Shown here piece by piece: positions 8,907 to 16,558 of a stretch of DNA of 64,000 nt. The notes beneath the pieces are model-generated. The model made no database searches, was not told the origin of the DNA, and saw nothing but the letters and a program-made list of their open reading frames with translations. The stretch is from an uncultured Halomonas sp. (GTDB taxonomy: Bacteria; Pseudomonadota; Gammaproteobacteria; Pseudomonadales; Halomonadaceae). Within the stretch, counting starts at the first letter, position 1. Each line of letters opens with the position of its first letter. A program made the position numbers and the translations under genes. The stretch spans positions 186,001 to 250,000 of the forward strand of contig NZ_CANMTQ010000002.1 in NCBI RefSeq assembly GCF_947500835.1, given 5' to 3'.

Positions 8907-9647
8907 ATGAACAACAAAATCGCAACCTTTACCGCCGGTGTGCTGCTGTCATTGACGAGTGTCGCCCACGCCGCCGACACGCTGCGCTTCGGCGTGGATG
9001 TTCCCACGGCCCCCATGGAGTATCGCCTGCCTAACGGCGAACTGACCGGCTTCGACATCGATCTGGGCAACGCCCTGTGCGAAACCCTGGCGCTCGAATG
9101 CGAATGGGTGGTTCAAGAGTGGAGCGGCATTATCCCGGCCCTGCTGGCCCGCAAATACGACGCCATCATGTCGTCCATGACGATCAATGACTCGCGACGC
9201 GAGACCGTGCTGTTCTCCGATCCCTATATCAAACCCTACTCCGCCTGGTTTGGCGAAAGCGACTCGGAACTGGACGAGATCGACTCGGCCAGCCTGAAGG
9301 GCAAGACGATCGGTGTTCAGCGCGGCACGCTTCAGGACAACTACGTTACCGACACCTTCAGCGACGTTGCCGCCATCAACCGCTATTCGACCACCTCGGA
9401 CATGATCATGGATATGCAGTCGGATCGTGTGGACCTGATCTTTCTTGACCACCCTGCGGGCGTCGCCGCACTGCTTGACGACGGCAACGGCGAGTATCGA
9501 ATAATCGGGGACCTCATCAACGAACCGGAAAGCTACTTCGGCGAGGGTTTCGGTATTGCGTTTCGCAAGCGCGATCAAGCGCTCGTGGAGAGATTCAACA
9601 AAGCGCTGGCGGAATTAAAAGAAGACGGTACCTACGACGAGATTTAA
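8907..9647 (+). CDS. polar amino-acid ABC substrate-binding protein, C-terminus lost to a premature stop
   Basis: Periplasmic binding protein of the HisJ/LAO type, 246 aa. A signal peptide ends near SVAHA-A; then come the family's LRFGVDVPTAPMEY and LTGFDIDLGNALCETL, the WSGIIPALLARKYDAI segment and a C-terminal EGFGIAFRKRD. The frame stops at TAA 9645-9647 after GTYDEI. The same frame continues in sense for ten more codons (TKYFPEGDAS) to TGA at 9678-9680, which is the usual ending of this family, so one TAC/TAT tyrosine codon appears mutated to TAA. The protein may still fold. No ABC permease or ATPase is adjacent; the next gene is an SNF transporter. Substrate is probably a basic amino acid, by similarity and context. 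Confidence 0.8.
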   Translation: MNNKIATFTAGVLLSLTSVAHAADTLRFGVDVPTAPMEYRLPNGELTGFDIDLGNALCETLALECEWVVQEWSGIIPALLARKYDAIMSSMTINDSRRETVLFSDPYIKPYSAWFGESDSELDEIDSASLKGKTIGVQRGTLQDNYVTDTFSDVAAINRYSTTSDMIMDMQSDRVDLIFLDHPAGVAALLDDGNGEYRIIGDLINEPESYFGEGFGIAFRKRDQALVERFNKALAELKEDGTYDEI

Positions 9648-9750
9648 ACCAAGTATTTCCCGGAGGGAGACGCTTCCTGATCCTGCCAAGCAAAGCACCA
9701 TCGAATATCGCATGCACAAGGAAGTGTTCTCGATTGCCTGCGGCTTGCGT

Positions 9751-9788
9751 CGCTCCCTCGCTGCTTGAACGGAGTCGCGAGGGTAGCG
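9751..9788. other. imperfect hairpin before SNF transporter
   Basis: CGCTCCCTCGC (9751-9761) can pair with GCGAGGGTAGCG (9777-9788). It lies between the binding-protein and transporter genes and could be a processing or attenuation hairpin. It has no U-run. Confidence 0.35.
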
Positions 9789-9825
9789 TGCCGCCCACTT
9801 GATTGACGCGTCATGGAGCCAAGAG

Positions 9826-11277
9826 ATGACAACTACAATTTCAAGAGAACAATGGGGTAGCCGGTTCGGCTACCTGATGGCGGTGGTCGGCGCCATGGTT
9901 GGCGCCGGCAACATCTGGCGGATGCCTTATGTCACCGGTGAAAACGGTGGCGGTGCCTTTCTGATTGCCTATTTCATACTGCTCTACTTGATCGCCGTGC
10001 CCGGCCTGATGGGAGAAACCAGTCTCGGACGCTATACGCGCCAAGGATTGCTCGGCACCTTCCGCAAGATATATGGCAACAACAAGTTCGTCGGCTTGGG
10101 GCTGGTGATCCTGGTCTTCAACATCGTGTTGATGTCCTATTATTCGTCGATCGTCGGCTGGTCGATCTATTACGCCTACCATGCGGTGATCGGTTCCTTC
10201 ACCCACACCAACTTCGACACCGCCGCCCTATGGCAGGCATTCAGCAACAACACCGCCTTGAACGTGGGTATGCATACCGTTGCAATGCTGATCGTCACGG
10301 TCATTCTGCTCAAGGGCATCAAGGGCGGTATCGAGCGCCTGGCCAAATGGATGATGCCCATCCTCACCGTTTCGCTGATCGCCATTGCCATCCGCGGCGT
10401 TACCCTGCCGGGGGCCATGGCGGGGCTCGAGTTCAGCTTCTCGCCGGACTGGGAGTATCTGGCCCGCGGTCAAACCTGGCTCGCCGCCCTGGGTCAGGCG
10501 CTGTTCTCGACGGGGCTTGGTTGGGGCATCGCCCTGACCTATGGCAGCTATCTGGGGCGCGACGACGACATTCCCCTGGGTGGCGGCATATTCACCGCCA
10601 TCGGCAATACCAGCTTCGGCCTGCTAGCCATCTTCGCTGTGTTTCCCATCGTCTTCGCCATGGGCATCTCGCCGACCTCCGGGGCGGAACTGGCCTTCGT
10701 GGCACTGGCCAGCGCCTTCGGCAACATGTCCGGTGGCTATATCTGGGCGCTGCTGTTTTTCATGGGTTTCTTCTTTGCCAACCTGACCACCGCGATCGCC
10801 ATCACCGAAGTCGGCGTCACCACTTACAAGGAAGAGCTCAAAACCTCCCGTGGCAAGGCGGTATTGACCATCTGCGGCATCATCTGGCTGCTAGGCGTTC
10901 CAAGCGCCATGAACGCCTCCATCCTCGGCTATCTGGACTTCGTGGTGGGCAACTGGGGATTGCCGTTGGCAACCTTCATCATAATGCTCAGCATCGGCTG
11001 GAAGTTTGATGCCAATCGCTTGCGCATCCTCAGCCTCAATCGCGGCGCCGATCTATACGTGCCTAAACTGTGGGAGAGCATTATCCGCTTCGAGATCCCG
11101 GCGATCATGCTCTTCATCATGCTGTACTTCCTCTACAGCAACCTGACCGCGACGCCCTGGAAGACCGTCAGCGGCCTGGTAATCCTGACGCTAACGATTC
11201 CGCTTTGCATGTGGATCATGAGTCGCCGCCAAGGAGACTCCCATCCTGCCACTAACACTGGAGGCCAGTCATCATGA
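9826..11277 (+). CDS. SNF-family Na+-dependent amino-acid transporter
   Basis: Inner-membrane sodium:neurotransmitter-type symporter of 483 aa with about 11-12 membrane segments. The first helix shows the LeuT-family signature (YLMAVVGAMVGAGNIWRMPY), then NGGGAFLIAYFILL and the GETSLGRYTRQG loop. GGAG at 9813-9816 fixes the ATG at 9826; an in-frame TTG at 9799 is less suitable. The gene overlaps the next small membrane protein by ATGA. Its position between a basic amino-acid binding protein and amaA suggests uptake of lysine, hydroxylysine, pipecolate or a related compound. The substrate is inference. Confidence 0.88.
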   Translation: MTTTISREQWGSRFGYLMAVVGAMVGAGNIWRMPYVTGENGGGAFLIAYFILLYLIAVPGLMGETSLGRYTRQGLLGTFRKIYGNNKFVGLGLVILVFNIVLMSYYSSIVGWSIYYAYHAVIGSFTHTNFDTAALWQAFSNNTALNVGMHTVAMLIVTVILLKGIKGGIERLAKWMMPILTVSLIAIAIRGVTLPGAMAGLEFSFSPDWEYLARGQTWLAALGQALFSTGLGWGIALTYGSYLGRDDDIPLGGGIFTAIGNTSFGLLAIFAVFPIVFAMGISPTSGAELAFVALASAFGNMSGGYIWALLFFMGFFFANLTTAIAITEVGVTTYKEELKTSRGKAVLTICGIIWLLGVPSAMNASILGYLDFVVGNWGLPLATFIIMLSIGWKFDANRLRILSLNRGADLYVPKLWESIIRFEIPAIMLFIMLYFLYSNLTATPWKTVSGLVILTLTIPLCMWIMSRRQGDSHPATNTGGQSS

Positions 11278-11573
11278 GCCTTACCGCCATCATCGTCATG
11301 ATTGTCTGCATTATCGCCCTGTGGGGTGTCGCCGGCACGGCGCTGGTTTACTCGATGCGCCAGGAAGAACGAAAACTCACACTGCTTAAAACGCAAAAGA
11401 GTTTCGAGCCTCTCTCGCCCCAGGCAATGCGCGATCTCGAGGCCTGGCTTGCTCGTCACCCCGAGGGCGAGCAGGCACGGGAAATGCGCGAACTGCTCGA
11501 TACCCAGCATCGGGCGCTGCGCGACAATTCCCAGTACTTCTACGACTGGCGCGATGAGTCGGCCGCTACCTAG
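11274..11573 (+). CDS. small single-TM partner of the SNF transporter
   Basis: A 99-aa protein with one N-terminal membrane helix (AIIVMIVCIIALWGVAGTAL, about residues 5-24) and a charged cytoplasmic tail with predicted helical character. It starts within the transporter's stop (ATGA overlap), so translation is coupled. Methionine and alanine SNF transporters often have a very short membrane partner of the MetS kind; this one fits by position but is longer, with a tail of about 70 residues. No enzymatic motif is seen. Confidence 0.7.
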   Translation: MSLTAIIVMIVCIIALWGVAGTALVYSMRQEERKLTLLKTQKSFEPLSPQAMRDLEAWLARHPEGEQAREMRELLDTQHRALRDNSQYFYDWRDESAAT

Positions 11574-11603
11574 CTACGCCGTTAGCATTGCAAAGGAGAG
11601 CAC

Positions 11604-12884
11604 ATGAAATCCGTCTGTCTCTGGTACGACACCTCCCCCGAACCGGCCCTGCATTTCGATGCACTGCAGGGCGCTCAAACCGCCGATGTTGCCGTGATCG
11701 GCGGCGGCATCACCGGGCTCAGCACGGCGCTGCATCTAGCCGAAACCGGTGTATCCGTGGCCCTGCTCGAGGCCGGCGAGATACCCAGCGGCGGCTCGGG
11801 ACTCAACGTGGGTCTGGTCAATGCGGGGCTCTGGATTCCGCCGGGCGACATTCTCGAGACTCTGGGTCAGGAAGACGGCGAGCGGGTCAACCGGTTACTC
11901 GGCGGCGCGCCCGCCGAGGTGTTCAAGCTGATCGATAGGCATCACATCAATTGTGACGCAACCCGAACCGGCACCTTGCACCTGGCGCACAATGACAAGG
12001 GCGCAAAGGATCTGGAGCGACGCTCCGAGCAATTTCAGCGACTTGGCGCGCCAGTGGAGCTTCTCGAAGACGAGGCGTGCCGGCAGCGTATCGGCACCCG
12101 GCGTATTCGTCACGCGTTACTGGACAAACGCGCCGGCACCCTCAATCCCACTGCTTACACTCGCGGTCTGGCGCGGGCCGCCTCGGCGGCGGGTGCTCGA
12201 CTTCATACCCATAGCGCCGTGACCGGCGTTGAACGCGAGGGCGATGGCTGGCGCGCCATTACCGCCGAGGGCAGCGTCACAGCGCCACGCCTGGTAATCG
12301 CCACCAATGCCTATACCGAGGATCACTGGAACCAGGTTCGCCATCATTTCTTTCGCGGCCACTTCTTCCAAGTTGCCTCGCAGCCGCTATCTGATGAATT
12401 GGCTGGCAAGATCCTGCCGGAGCGCCAGGGCGCCTGGGATACGCGCACCGTGCTCAGCAGCCTGCGCCGCGACGCCGAGGGCAGGTTGCTGCTGGGTAGC
12501 CTGGGACGCGGCGAGAGTAAGCCATCGACGTTCATCAAGTGCTGGGCCGACCGTGTTCAGCGTGACTATTTCCCTCAGCTTGGCAATCTCGAGTGGGAAT
12601 ACAGCTGGACCGGTCAGATCGGCTTCACTCCGGACCATATGCTACGCCTATTTTCGCCTGCTCCAGGTATATTGGCGGTTTCCGGCTATAACGGCCGGGG
12701 CGTCACGACAGGCACAGTCGTGGGCAAGGGGTTTGCCAAGTTGATTCAGGAAGACTCCGATGAAGAGCTGCCGCTGCCCATTCGATACCTGAAGCCCGTT
12801 TCCGCTATTGGCGTGCGTAGCTTCGCCTATGAAAGCGGGTTTACTCTCTATCATGCAGGCCAGTGTTTACGCGTGGTCGCCTGA
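11604..12884 (+). CDS. amaA: FAD-dependent L-pipecolate oxidase, AmaA-like
   Basis: A DAO-superfamily flavoprotein of 426 aa, expected to oxidise L-pipecolate to piperideine-6-carboxylate, the AmaB substrate. The ADP-binding fold is DVAVIGGGITGLSTALHLAE (residues 28-47), followed by SGGSGLNVGLVNAGLWIPPG, which is characteristic of the AmaA group rather than of DadA. It ends ESGFTLYHAGQCLRVVA, as I recall for Pseudomonas AmaA. AAAGGAG precedes the ATG at 11604. It follows the SNF transporter and its small partner in a co-directional set with dpkA, which would make L-pipecolate. Function is by close family resemblance plus context. Confidence 0.85.
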   Translation: MKSVCLWYDTSPEPALHFDALQGAQTADVAVIGGGITGLSTALHLAETGVSVALLEAGEIPSGGSGLNVGLVNAGLWIPPGDILETLGQEDGERVNRLLGGAPAEVFKLIDRHHINCDATRTGTLHLAHNDKGAKDLERRSEQFQRLGAPVELLEDEACRQRIGTRRIRHALLDKRAGTLNPTAYTRGLARAASAAGARLHTHSAVTGVEREGDGWRAITAEGSVTAPRLVIATNAYTEDHWNQVRHHFFRGHFFQVASQPLSDELAGKILPERQGAWDTRTVLSSLRRDAEGRLLLGSLGRGESKPSTFIKCWADRVQRDYFPQLGNLEWEYSWTGQIGFTPDHMLRLFSPAPGILAVSGYNGRGVTTGTVVGKGFAKLIQEDSDEELPLPIRYLKPVSAIGVRSFAYESGFTLYHAGQCLRVVA

Positions 12885-12922
12885 GAAGCTCGTAGACTTC
12901 ATTCAACAATAGCGAGGTTGCC

Positions 12923-13939
12923 ATGTCGGATAAAACGGTTTTCTTGAGTGAAAAAGAGGCGCTGAACCTATCCCGCAAGATATTGTTGGAAAAAGGCTTC
13001 AGCGAGGGTTTTTCACGTGCGATAAGCGAGACGGTGGTTGCGGGACAAAAGGATGGATGCGGATCACACGGTCTTTATCGGATCCTGGGCTGCATCAAGA
13101 CATTGGAGGCAGGCGGTGTCGTCCCTGATGCGGAGCCTCGTGTCGAAGAGTCCGCTGGCAGCATCGTCAGAATCAATGCCAATGGCGGCTTCTCGCAGCT
13201 CTCCTTTTCTCTTGGCCTGCCGCTGCTGGCAGAAAAGGCCAGGGAGAATGGCATCGCGCTTCTGGCCATCAACCACTGCGTACACTTTTCCGCGCTTTGG
13301 ATCGAAGTGGAGCAGATAACCCAAAAGGGACTGGTGGCGATTGCCTGCAATCCCACCCAGGCCTACGTCGCCCCTCATGGGGGAAACGCACCGCTTCTTG
13401 GCACCAATCCCTTTGCCTTTGGCTGGCCAAGGCCCGACAAGCCACCCTTCATTTTTGACTTCGCCACCAGCCAGATTGCAAGAGGCGATGTCGAACTCCA
13501 CGAACGTGAAGGCAAGCCGATACCCGATGGCTGGGGCGTCGACTCGAAGGGGCAAGGATGCAACGACCCACGGGTAGTGCTTCAGGAAGGGGCTCAGCTC
13601 ACCTTTGGCGAGCACAAGGGGGCAGCTATTTCCATGATGATCGAGCTGATCGCCGGTCCATTGATCGGCGATCTGATGAGCTACGAATCATCCCAGCATG
13701 ATGAGGGCAAAGGCGCACTGCCCTATCATGGCGAGCTCATCATCGCCATCGATCCTGCGTTTACGGCAGGGAAGAATTTTGAACAGCACCTTGCCCGCGC
13801 TGAAACTCTTTTCGGTTCGATTGGATCTCAAGGTGCACGGCTTCCCTCCGAAAGACGCTACAAAAACAGGGAGAAAAGCAAGAAAGAGGGGATCGAGATA
13901 TCCGAAAAACTCCATCTTGAGCTGTGCGCTCTGCTGTAG
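12923..13939 (+). CDS. dpkA: Ldh/malate dehydrogenase-family reductase, DpkA-like
   Basis: NADPH-dependent reductase of the type-2 malate/L-lactate dehydrogenase family, 338 aa. It most likely reduces piperideine-2-carboxylate to L-pipecolate (D-lysine route) and possibly pyrroline-2-carboxylate. Family motifs are GCGSHGLYR with catalytic-type His49, NGGFSQLSF, NHCVHFSALW, APHGGNAPLLGTNPFAFG and DFATSQIARGDVEL. It starts 38 bp after amaA and ends the plus-strand cluster, converging on the lipoprotein gene. The neighbourhood of amaA and amaB supports the piperideine-2-carboxylate assignment over plain malate or lactate dehydrogenase. The last 25 residues are lysine-rich and less conserved. Confidence 0.82.
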   Translation: MSDKTVFLSEKEALNLSRKILLEKGFSEGFSRAISETVVAGQKDGCGSHGLYRILGCIKTLEAGGVVPDAEPRVEESAGSIVRINANGGFSQLSFSLGLPLLAEKARENGIALLAINHCVHFSALWIEVEQITQKGLVAIACNPTQAYVAPHGGNAPLLGTNPFAFGWPRPDKPPFIFDFATSQIARGDVELHEREGKPIPDGWGVDSKGQGCNDPRVVLQEGAQLTFGEHKGAAISMMIELIAGPLIGDLMSYESSQHDEGKGALPYHGELIIAIDPAFTAGKNFEQHLARAETLFGSIGSQGARLPSERRYKNREKSKKEGIEISEKLHLELCALL

Positions 13940-14017
13940 GATTGATAGCCACGACTCTTTGCGCAAGCAATCTGGTTTTTGCAGACAGGCACCGGTTCGA
14001 TAAGACATAAACGAAAA

Positions 14018-14039
14018 ACTCCGCCTATCAAAGCGGAGT
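14018..14039 (-). terminator. terminator of the lipoprotein gene
   Basis: ACTCCGC (14018-14024) pairs with GCGGAGT (14033-14039). Read on the minus strand it is followed by a T run (A at 14014-14018 on the plus strand), just past the end of the lipoprotein gene. It may also serve dpkA from the other side. Confidence 0.75.
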
Positions 14040-14075
14040 GATTGTGTTCCATAACGAGATTGAGTTGGGGAATGT

Positions 14076-14777
14076 CTACAAACCAAAGCTATTCTGGATT
14101 GGATACGTACCTTTTTGTGAATCGGCAAACAAGGGCTTTCGAGGGTTGAACGGCTGAACCGGCGCCTGGAACTGCAATGACAGCACGCAGGTGCCCTCAC
14201 CGTCCTTTCCTACCATCTTGATGCAGCCGTCCTTTTCGCTGGCCACGAGCATGTTATTGCTTGCCTGCTCATAGAACGCCTTCACCTGCAGCCCTTGTTC
14301 GAGGGTTGCCTGGGGCACGCCCAACCCTATCAAGGCCTGGAGGCCTGCCTGCTGCAAGGACGCTTGCAGCTGCGCCTTCATTTGTTCCGGTGTCATTGTC
14401 TGCAGTGCCATAGGCGCTACCGGCGCACTGGCAGGCGCCTTGTCCTGTTCACTTTCCTGGTCTTTGTCCTGAAAGGGGTCCAGCATCGATGCGGCAAAGC
14501 CGAGACCAAACGATTTACCCAAGGACAAGCCGATGCCGGCGTTGCTACTCAAGAGCAGCGCGGTGCTGGCAGTGGCAAGCATGTTGCTCATCAGGGCCTG
14601 GTAAGGGGAGTCTTCTACATCCGCTTCCTTCGCTGCGTAGAAGCCATCCGTCGGGCCGGTGCCATTGCCGGGGCCGGTGCCGAAGGCGGGCGGAATCGGA
14701 TCGGTTGTGGAGGTGGCGCAGCCGCTGATCAAAACCGTCAGCGCAATGGCGCTCATGAAACGCATGATGATTGTCAT
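14076..14777 (-). CDS. hypothetical lipoprotein downstream of hcp
   Basis: A 233-aa protein of unknown function. Start 14777 follows AGGG and gives a lipoprotein signal MTIIMRFMSAIALTVLISGC, with the lipid-bearing Cys at 20. The mature part begins with a Gly/Pro/Thr-rich linker, then a weakly hydrophobic Gly/Ala/Ser stretch (TALLLSSNAGIGLSLGKSFG), an Ala/Pro/Gln-rich middle and a C-terminal part with two cysteines (near KDGCIKM and EGTCVLS) that could form a disulfide. It is co-directional with and downstream of hcp, separated by a strong terminator, so a tie to type VI secretion is possible but not shown. No known family was recognised. Confidence 0.7.
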   Translation of the reverse strand: MTIIMRFMSAIALTVLISGCATSTTDPIPPAFGTGPGNGTGPTDGFYAAKEADVEDSPYQALMSNMLATASTALLLSSNAGIGLSLGKSFGLGFAASMLDPFQDKDQESEQDKAPASAPVAPMALQTMTPEQMKAQLQASLQQAGLQALIGLGVPQATLEQGLQVKAFYEQASNNMLVASEKDGCIKMVGKDGEGTCVLSLQFQAPVQPFNPRKPLFADSQKGTYPIQNSFGL

Positions 14778-14901
14778 TGGACGGCCCTGCAGTCGAGGTA
14801 TGATTGATCTGCTCATCAATCTATCATCGCCTTGTCTCTATCAAGCGCTGGAATAACGCGATTAACGGGCCTATTTCGAGACAAAAGATTCGAGGCAAAA
14901 G

Positions 14902-14942
14902 AAAAGGTGAGCTGCGCGACGCTGTCGCTCTGCTCACCTTTA
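14902..14942 (-). terminator. terminator of hcp
   Basis: AAAGGTGAGC and GCTCACCTTT form a 10-bp stem. On the minus strand it is followed by TTTTCTTTT, directly after hcp. Confidence 0.85.
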
Positions 14943-14984
14943 ACGTGATACCTGTTGCTTACCGGTACACCAGCGTAATCGTGC

Positions 14985-15503
14985 TTACGCCTCGACCGGG
15001 GCGCGCCAGTCGTCGGAGCCGGAGGTGCCGGCAACGGTGTGTTCCCACTCGATCTTGCGATAGGCCAGGGAAACGTCCATCAGCTGAGTGAACTCGGACT
15101 GAGTCGAGTCCTGGGCGTGAGGCATGCGCAGGTTGATGTCGACGATGGTGGCATCAGTCAATGACGTGGTGAAGAAGTGCTCCTGCTTGCCTTCCACGGA
15201 GGTGCGATACCACTTGAGTTCGACGTTCGGCAGCATTTCGCCGGAAGCCAGAGCGTTATACATCAGCGGCACGGCCTTGTTCAGCGCCACGGTGAAGATG
15301 AACGGCTTGTGGGCGCGCTGGCCCGCGGGCTGGCCGGACTGCGGGTCGGTAGGCACGGTAACGACGTGCTTGAATTCCTGCACCAGCATCTGATCTTCAT
15401 GACCTTCGACATAGATGTTGCCGACCGAATCCGGAGTGAAGGCGCCGGCGGTGATGTTGCCCTGAGTACGGCCTTCGATGCTGATATAACAAGGAGTTGG
15501 CAT
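14985..15503 (-). CDS. hcp: Hcp, type VI secretion tube protein
   Basis: A 172-aa Hcp/TssD protein, the hexameric ring subunit that forms the inner tube of the type VI secretion system and is exported. It starts MPTPCYISIEGRTQGNITAG and carries the family stretches SVGNIYVEGHEDQMLVQEFKH, HKPFIFTVALNKAVPLMYNAL and KWYRTSVEGKQEHFFTTSL. Length and motifs are typical. No other T6SS genes (vgrG, tssBC, clpV) are in the window, so this is an orphan or auxiliary hcp locus. Upstream is a sigma-54-type promoter with three inverted repeats, a control mode known for several hcp genes. Confidence 0.93.
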   Translation of the reverse strand: MPTPCYISIEGRTQGNITAGAFTPDSVGNIYVEGHEDQMLVQEFKHVVTVPTDPQSGQPAGQRAHKPFIFTVALNKAVPLMYNALASGEMLPNVELKWYRTSVEGKQEHFFTTSLTDATIVDINLRMPHAQDSTQSEFTQLMDVSLAYRKIEWEHTVAGTSGSDDWRAPVEA

Positions 15504-15555
15504 AATCTTCTTTCCTAAATGATGGTTGAGAACGTCCTGCGGACACCTTTTATAG

Positions 15556-15571
15556 GGCAGCTATCGTGCCA
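15556..15571 (-). promoter_or_regulatory. sigma-54-type -24/-12 promoter of hcp
   Basis: On the minus strand TGGCACGATAGCTGCC matches the sigma-54 consensus TGGCACG-N4-TTGC with one mismatch (C for the first T of the -12 element). It lies about 55-70 bp upstream of the hcp start, in the correct orientation. Confidence 0.7.
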
Positions 15572-15638
15572 CTCTCTGAACGATCATTTAGAAACAATAA
15601 GTTACGTATTTTAACACTCAAGGATGGAAAATTCATGG

Positions 15639-15691
15639 GCAAGAACTTGCCAGAAAGCGAGCAAGAAGTTGCCTGACAGGCAAGAACTTGC
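15639..15691. promoter_or_regulatory. three copies of a 12-bp inverted repeat (putative enhancer sites)
   Basis: GCAAGAACTTGC occurs at 15639-15650 and 15680-15691, with the variant GCAAGAAGTTGC at 15661-15672. Spacings are 22 and 19 bp, about two helical turns. They lie about 70-135 bp upstream of the sigma-54-like promoter, where sites for a bacterial enhancer-binding protein are expected. Confidence 0.65.
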
Positions 15692-15855
15692 TCTATTTTT
15701 TTGTTCCCTCGACGCCCGATATCGTCAGCGATGGCCGCGGAAGACGACTCACAGCATTTCCATACCCTACCCCGAACGATTATTCGTGGCGTCTACCCTT
15801 CGCGAAAACGCACTTCCAATCAATATTCTCGTTTGCGTACCAATAACCGCTAAAA

Positions 15856-15882
15856 AAGGCCGGGATATTCTCCCGGCCTTTG
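15856..15882 (-). terminator. terminator of the sox operon
   Basis: AAAGGCCGGGA and TCCCGGCCTTT form an 11-bp stem with a 5-nt loop, followed on the minus strand by a run of T. It lies 26 bp after soxG. Confidence 0.9.
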
Positions 15883-15907
15883 CTCATCTATCTAGCGCAT
15901 CTTTGAT

Positions 15908-16558
15908 TCAGCGCTTCACGCCTATTCCAAACTCTTCGCCGGCATCGAGCAGCCAGCGGTAGCAGTAGTCGGCGAAGCTTCTGCGCAGCACCAGTTCGTA
16001 GCGTTCTTCGCTGGGGCGACGCAGGATAGCGCTGGACTTGGCGAATACTATGCTGACCGCCTTGCCCACCGGAAAGTTGGCCGGATGCACATCGTAGGGC
16101 ACGGACTTCATCAGAAGCTCACGCGCTTTCTCGCCGGACAGCTCGACCAGGGTCTGGCCACCGCTGACATTGAGGATAGCAAAGTGCGCATTGCCGAGTT
16201 TTTCCCGCAGGCGATTCTCCAGATCGAACTCCTCGCCACCGGGCACGATGACGAGCCATTCATCCGGAGACATCCACTGCACGCTGCGCTCGCCGCTTTC
16301 GTCGTGAGCCAGCCCCAGGGGGCGCCCGGGCAGGCTCATGCCGAGTACGTCGCGTACCGCTTCATCGAGAACGATGGCGCCACCGCGCAGAATCAGATGA
16401 CCGAGAAAAGGTTTCTCCTCGAGCACGACCAGACTTTGCTGGGTCGGTTTCGGTGCGTTGCCTTTATGGTAGGCCACAGACAACGGTGACTCGATCGCGA
16501 TATCTTTTTCCGGCCGCGTGTCGAAGACAGCGACGTTGCCGTAAGTCTGATCAGACAT
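15908..16558 (-). CDS. soxG: sarcosine oxidase gamma subunit
   Basis: The smallest GcvT-like subunit of heterotetrameric sarcosine oxidase, 216 aa from ATG 16558 (MSDQTYGNVAVFDTRPEKD). A longer reading from 16612 would add residues lying inside soxA and is less likely. It overlaps the soxA stop by 8 nt, so translation is coupled. Motifs of the gamma subunit include QWMSPDEWLVIVPGGE, NVSGGQTLVELSG and the C-terminal LRRSFADYCYRWLLDAG. It is the last gene of soxB-soxD-soxA-soxG and is followed by a strong terminator. Confidence 0.9.
   Translation of the reverse strand: MSDQTYGNVAVFDTRPEKDIAIESPLSVAYHKGNAPKPTQQSLVVLEEKPFLGHLILRGGAIVLDEAVRDVLGMSLPGRPLGLAHDESGERSVQWMSPDEWLVIVPGGEEFDLENRLREKLGNAHFAILNVSGGQTLVELSGEKARELLMKSVPYDVHPANFPVGKAVSIVFAKSSAILRRPSEERYELVLRRSFADYCYRWLLDAGEEFGIGVKR

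Larger units (their letters stand above)
15504..15907. other. 404-bp intergenic region, hcp promoter and sox terminator
   Basis: It holds the sigma-54-like promoter (15556-15571), three upstream inverted repeats (15639-15691) and the sox operon terminator (15856-15882). Between about 15700 and 15850 nothing further is seen. Confidence 0.6.

Noticed and set aside
10230..11009. 259-aa open frame inside the SNF transporter gene
   Set aside because: Out-of-frame shadow with His/Arg-rich composition; the SNF frame has signature motifs.
15624..15962. 112-aa plus-strand frame between hcp and soxG
   Set aside because: It runs over the enhancer-like repeats and the sox terminator and overlaps the soxG end; no ribosome site or known motif.
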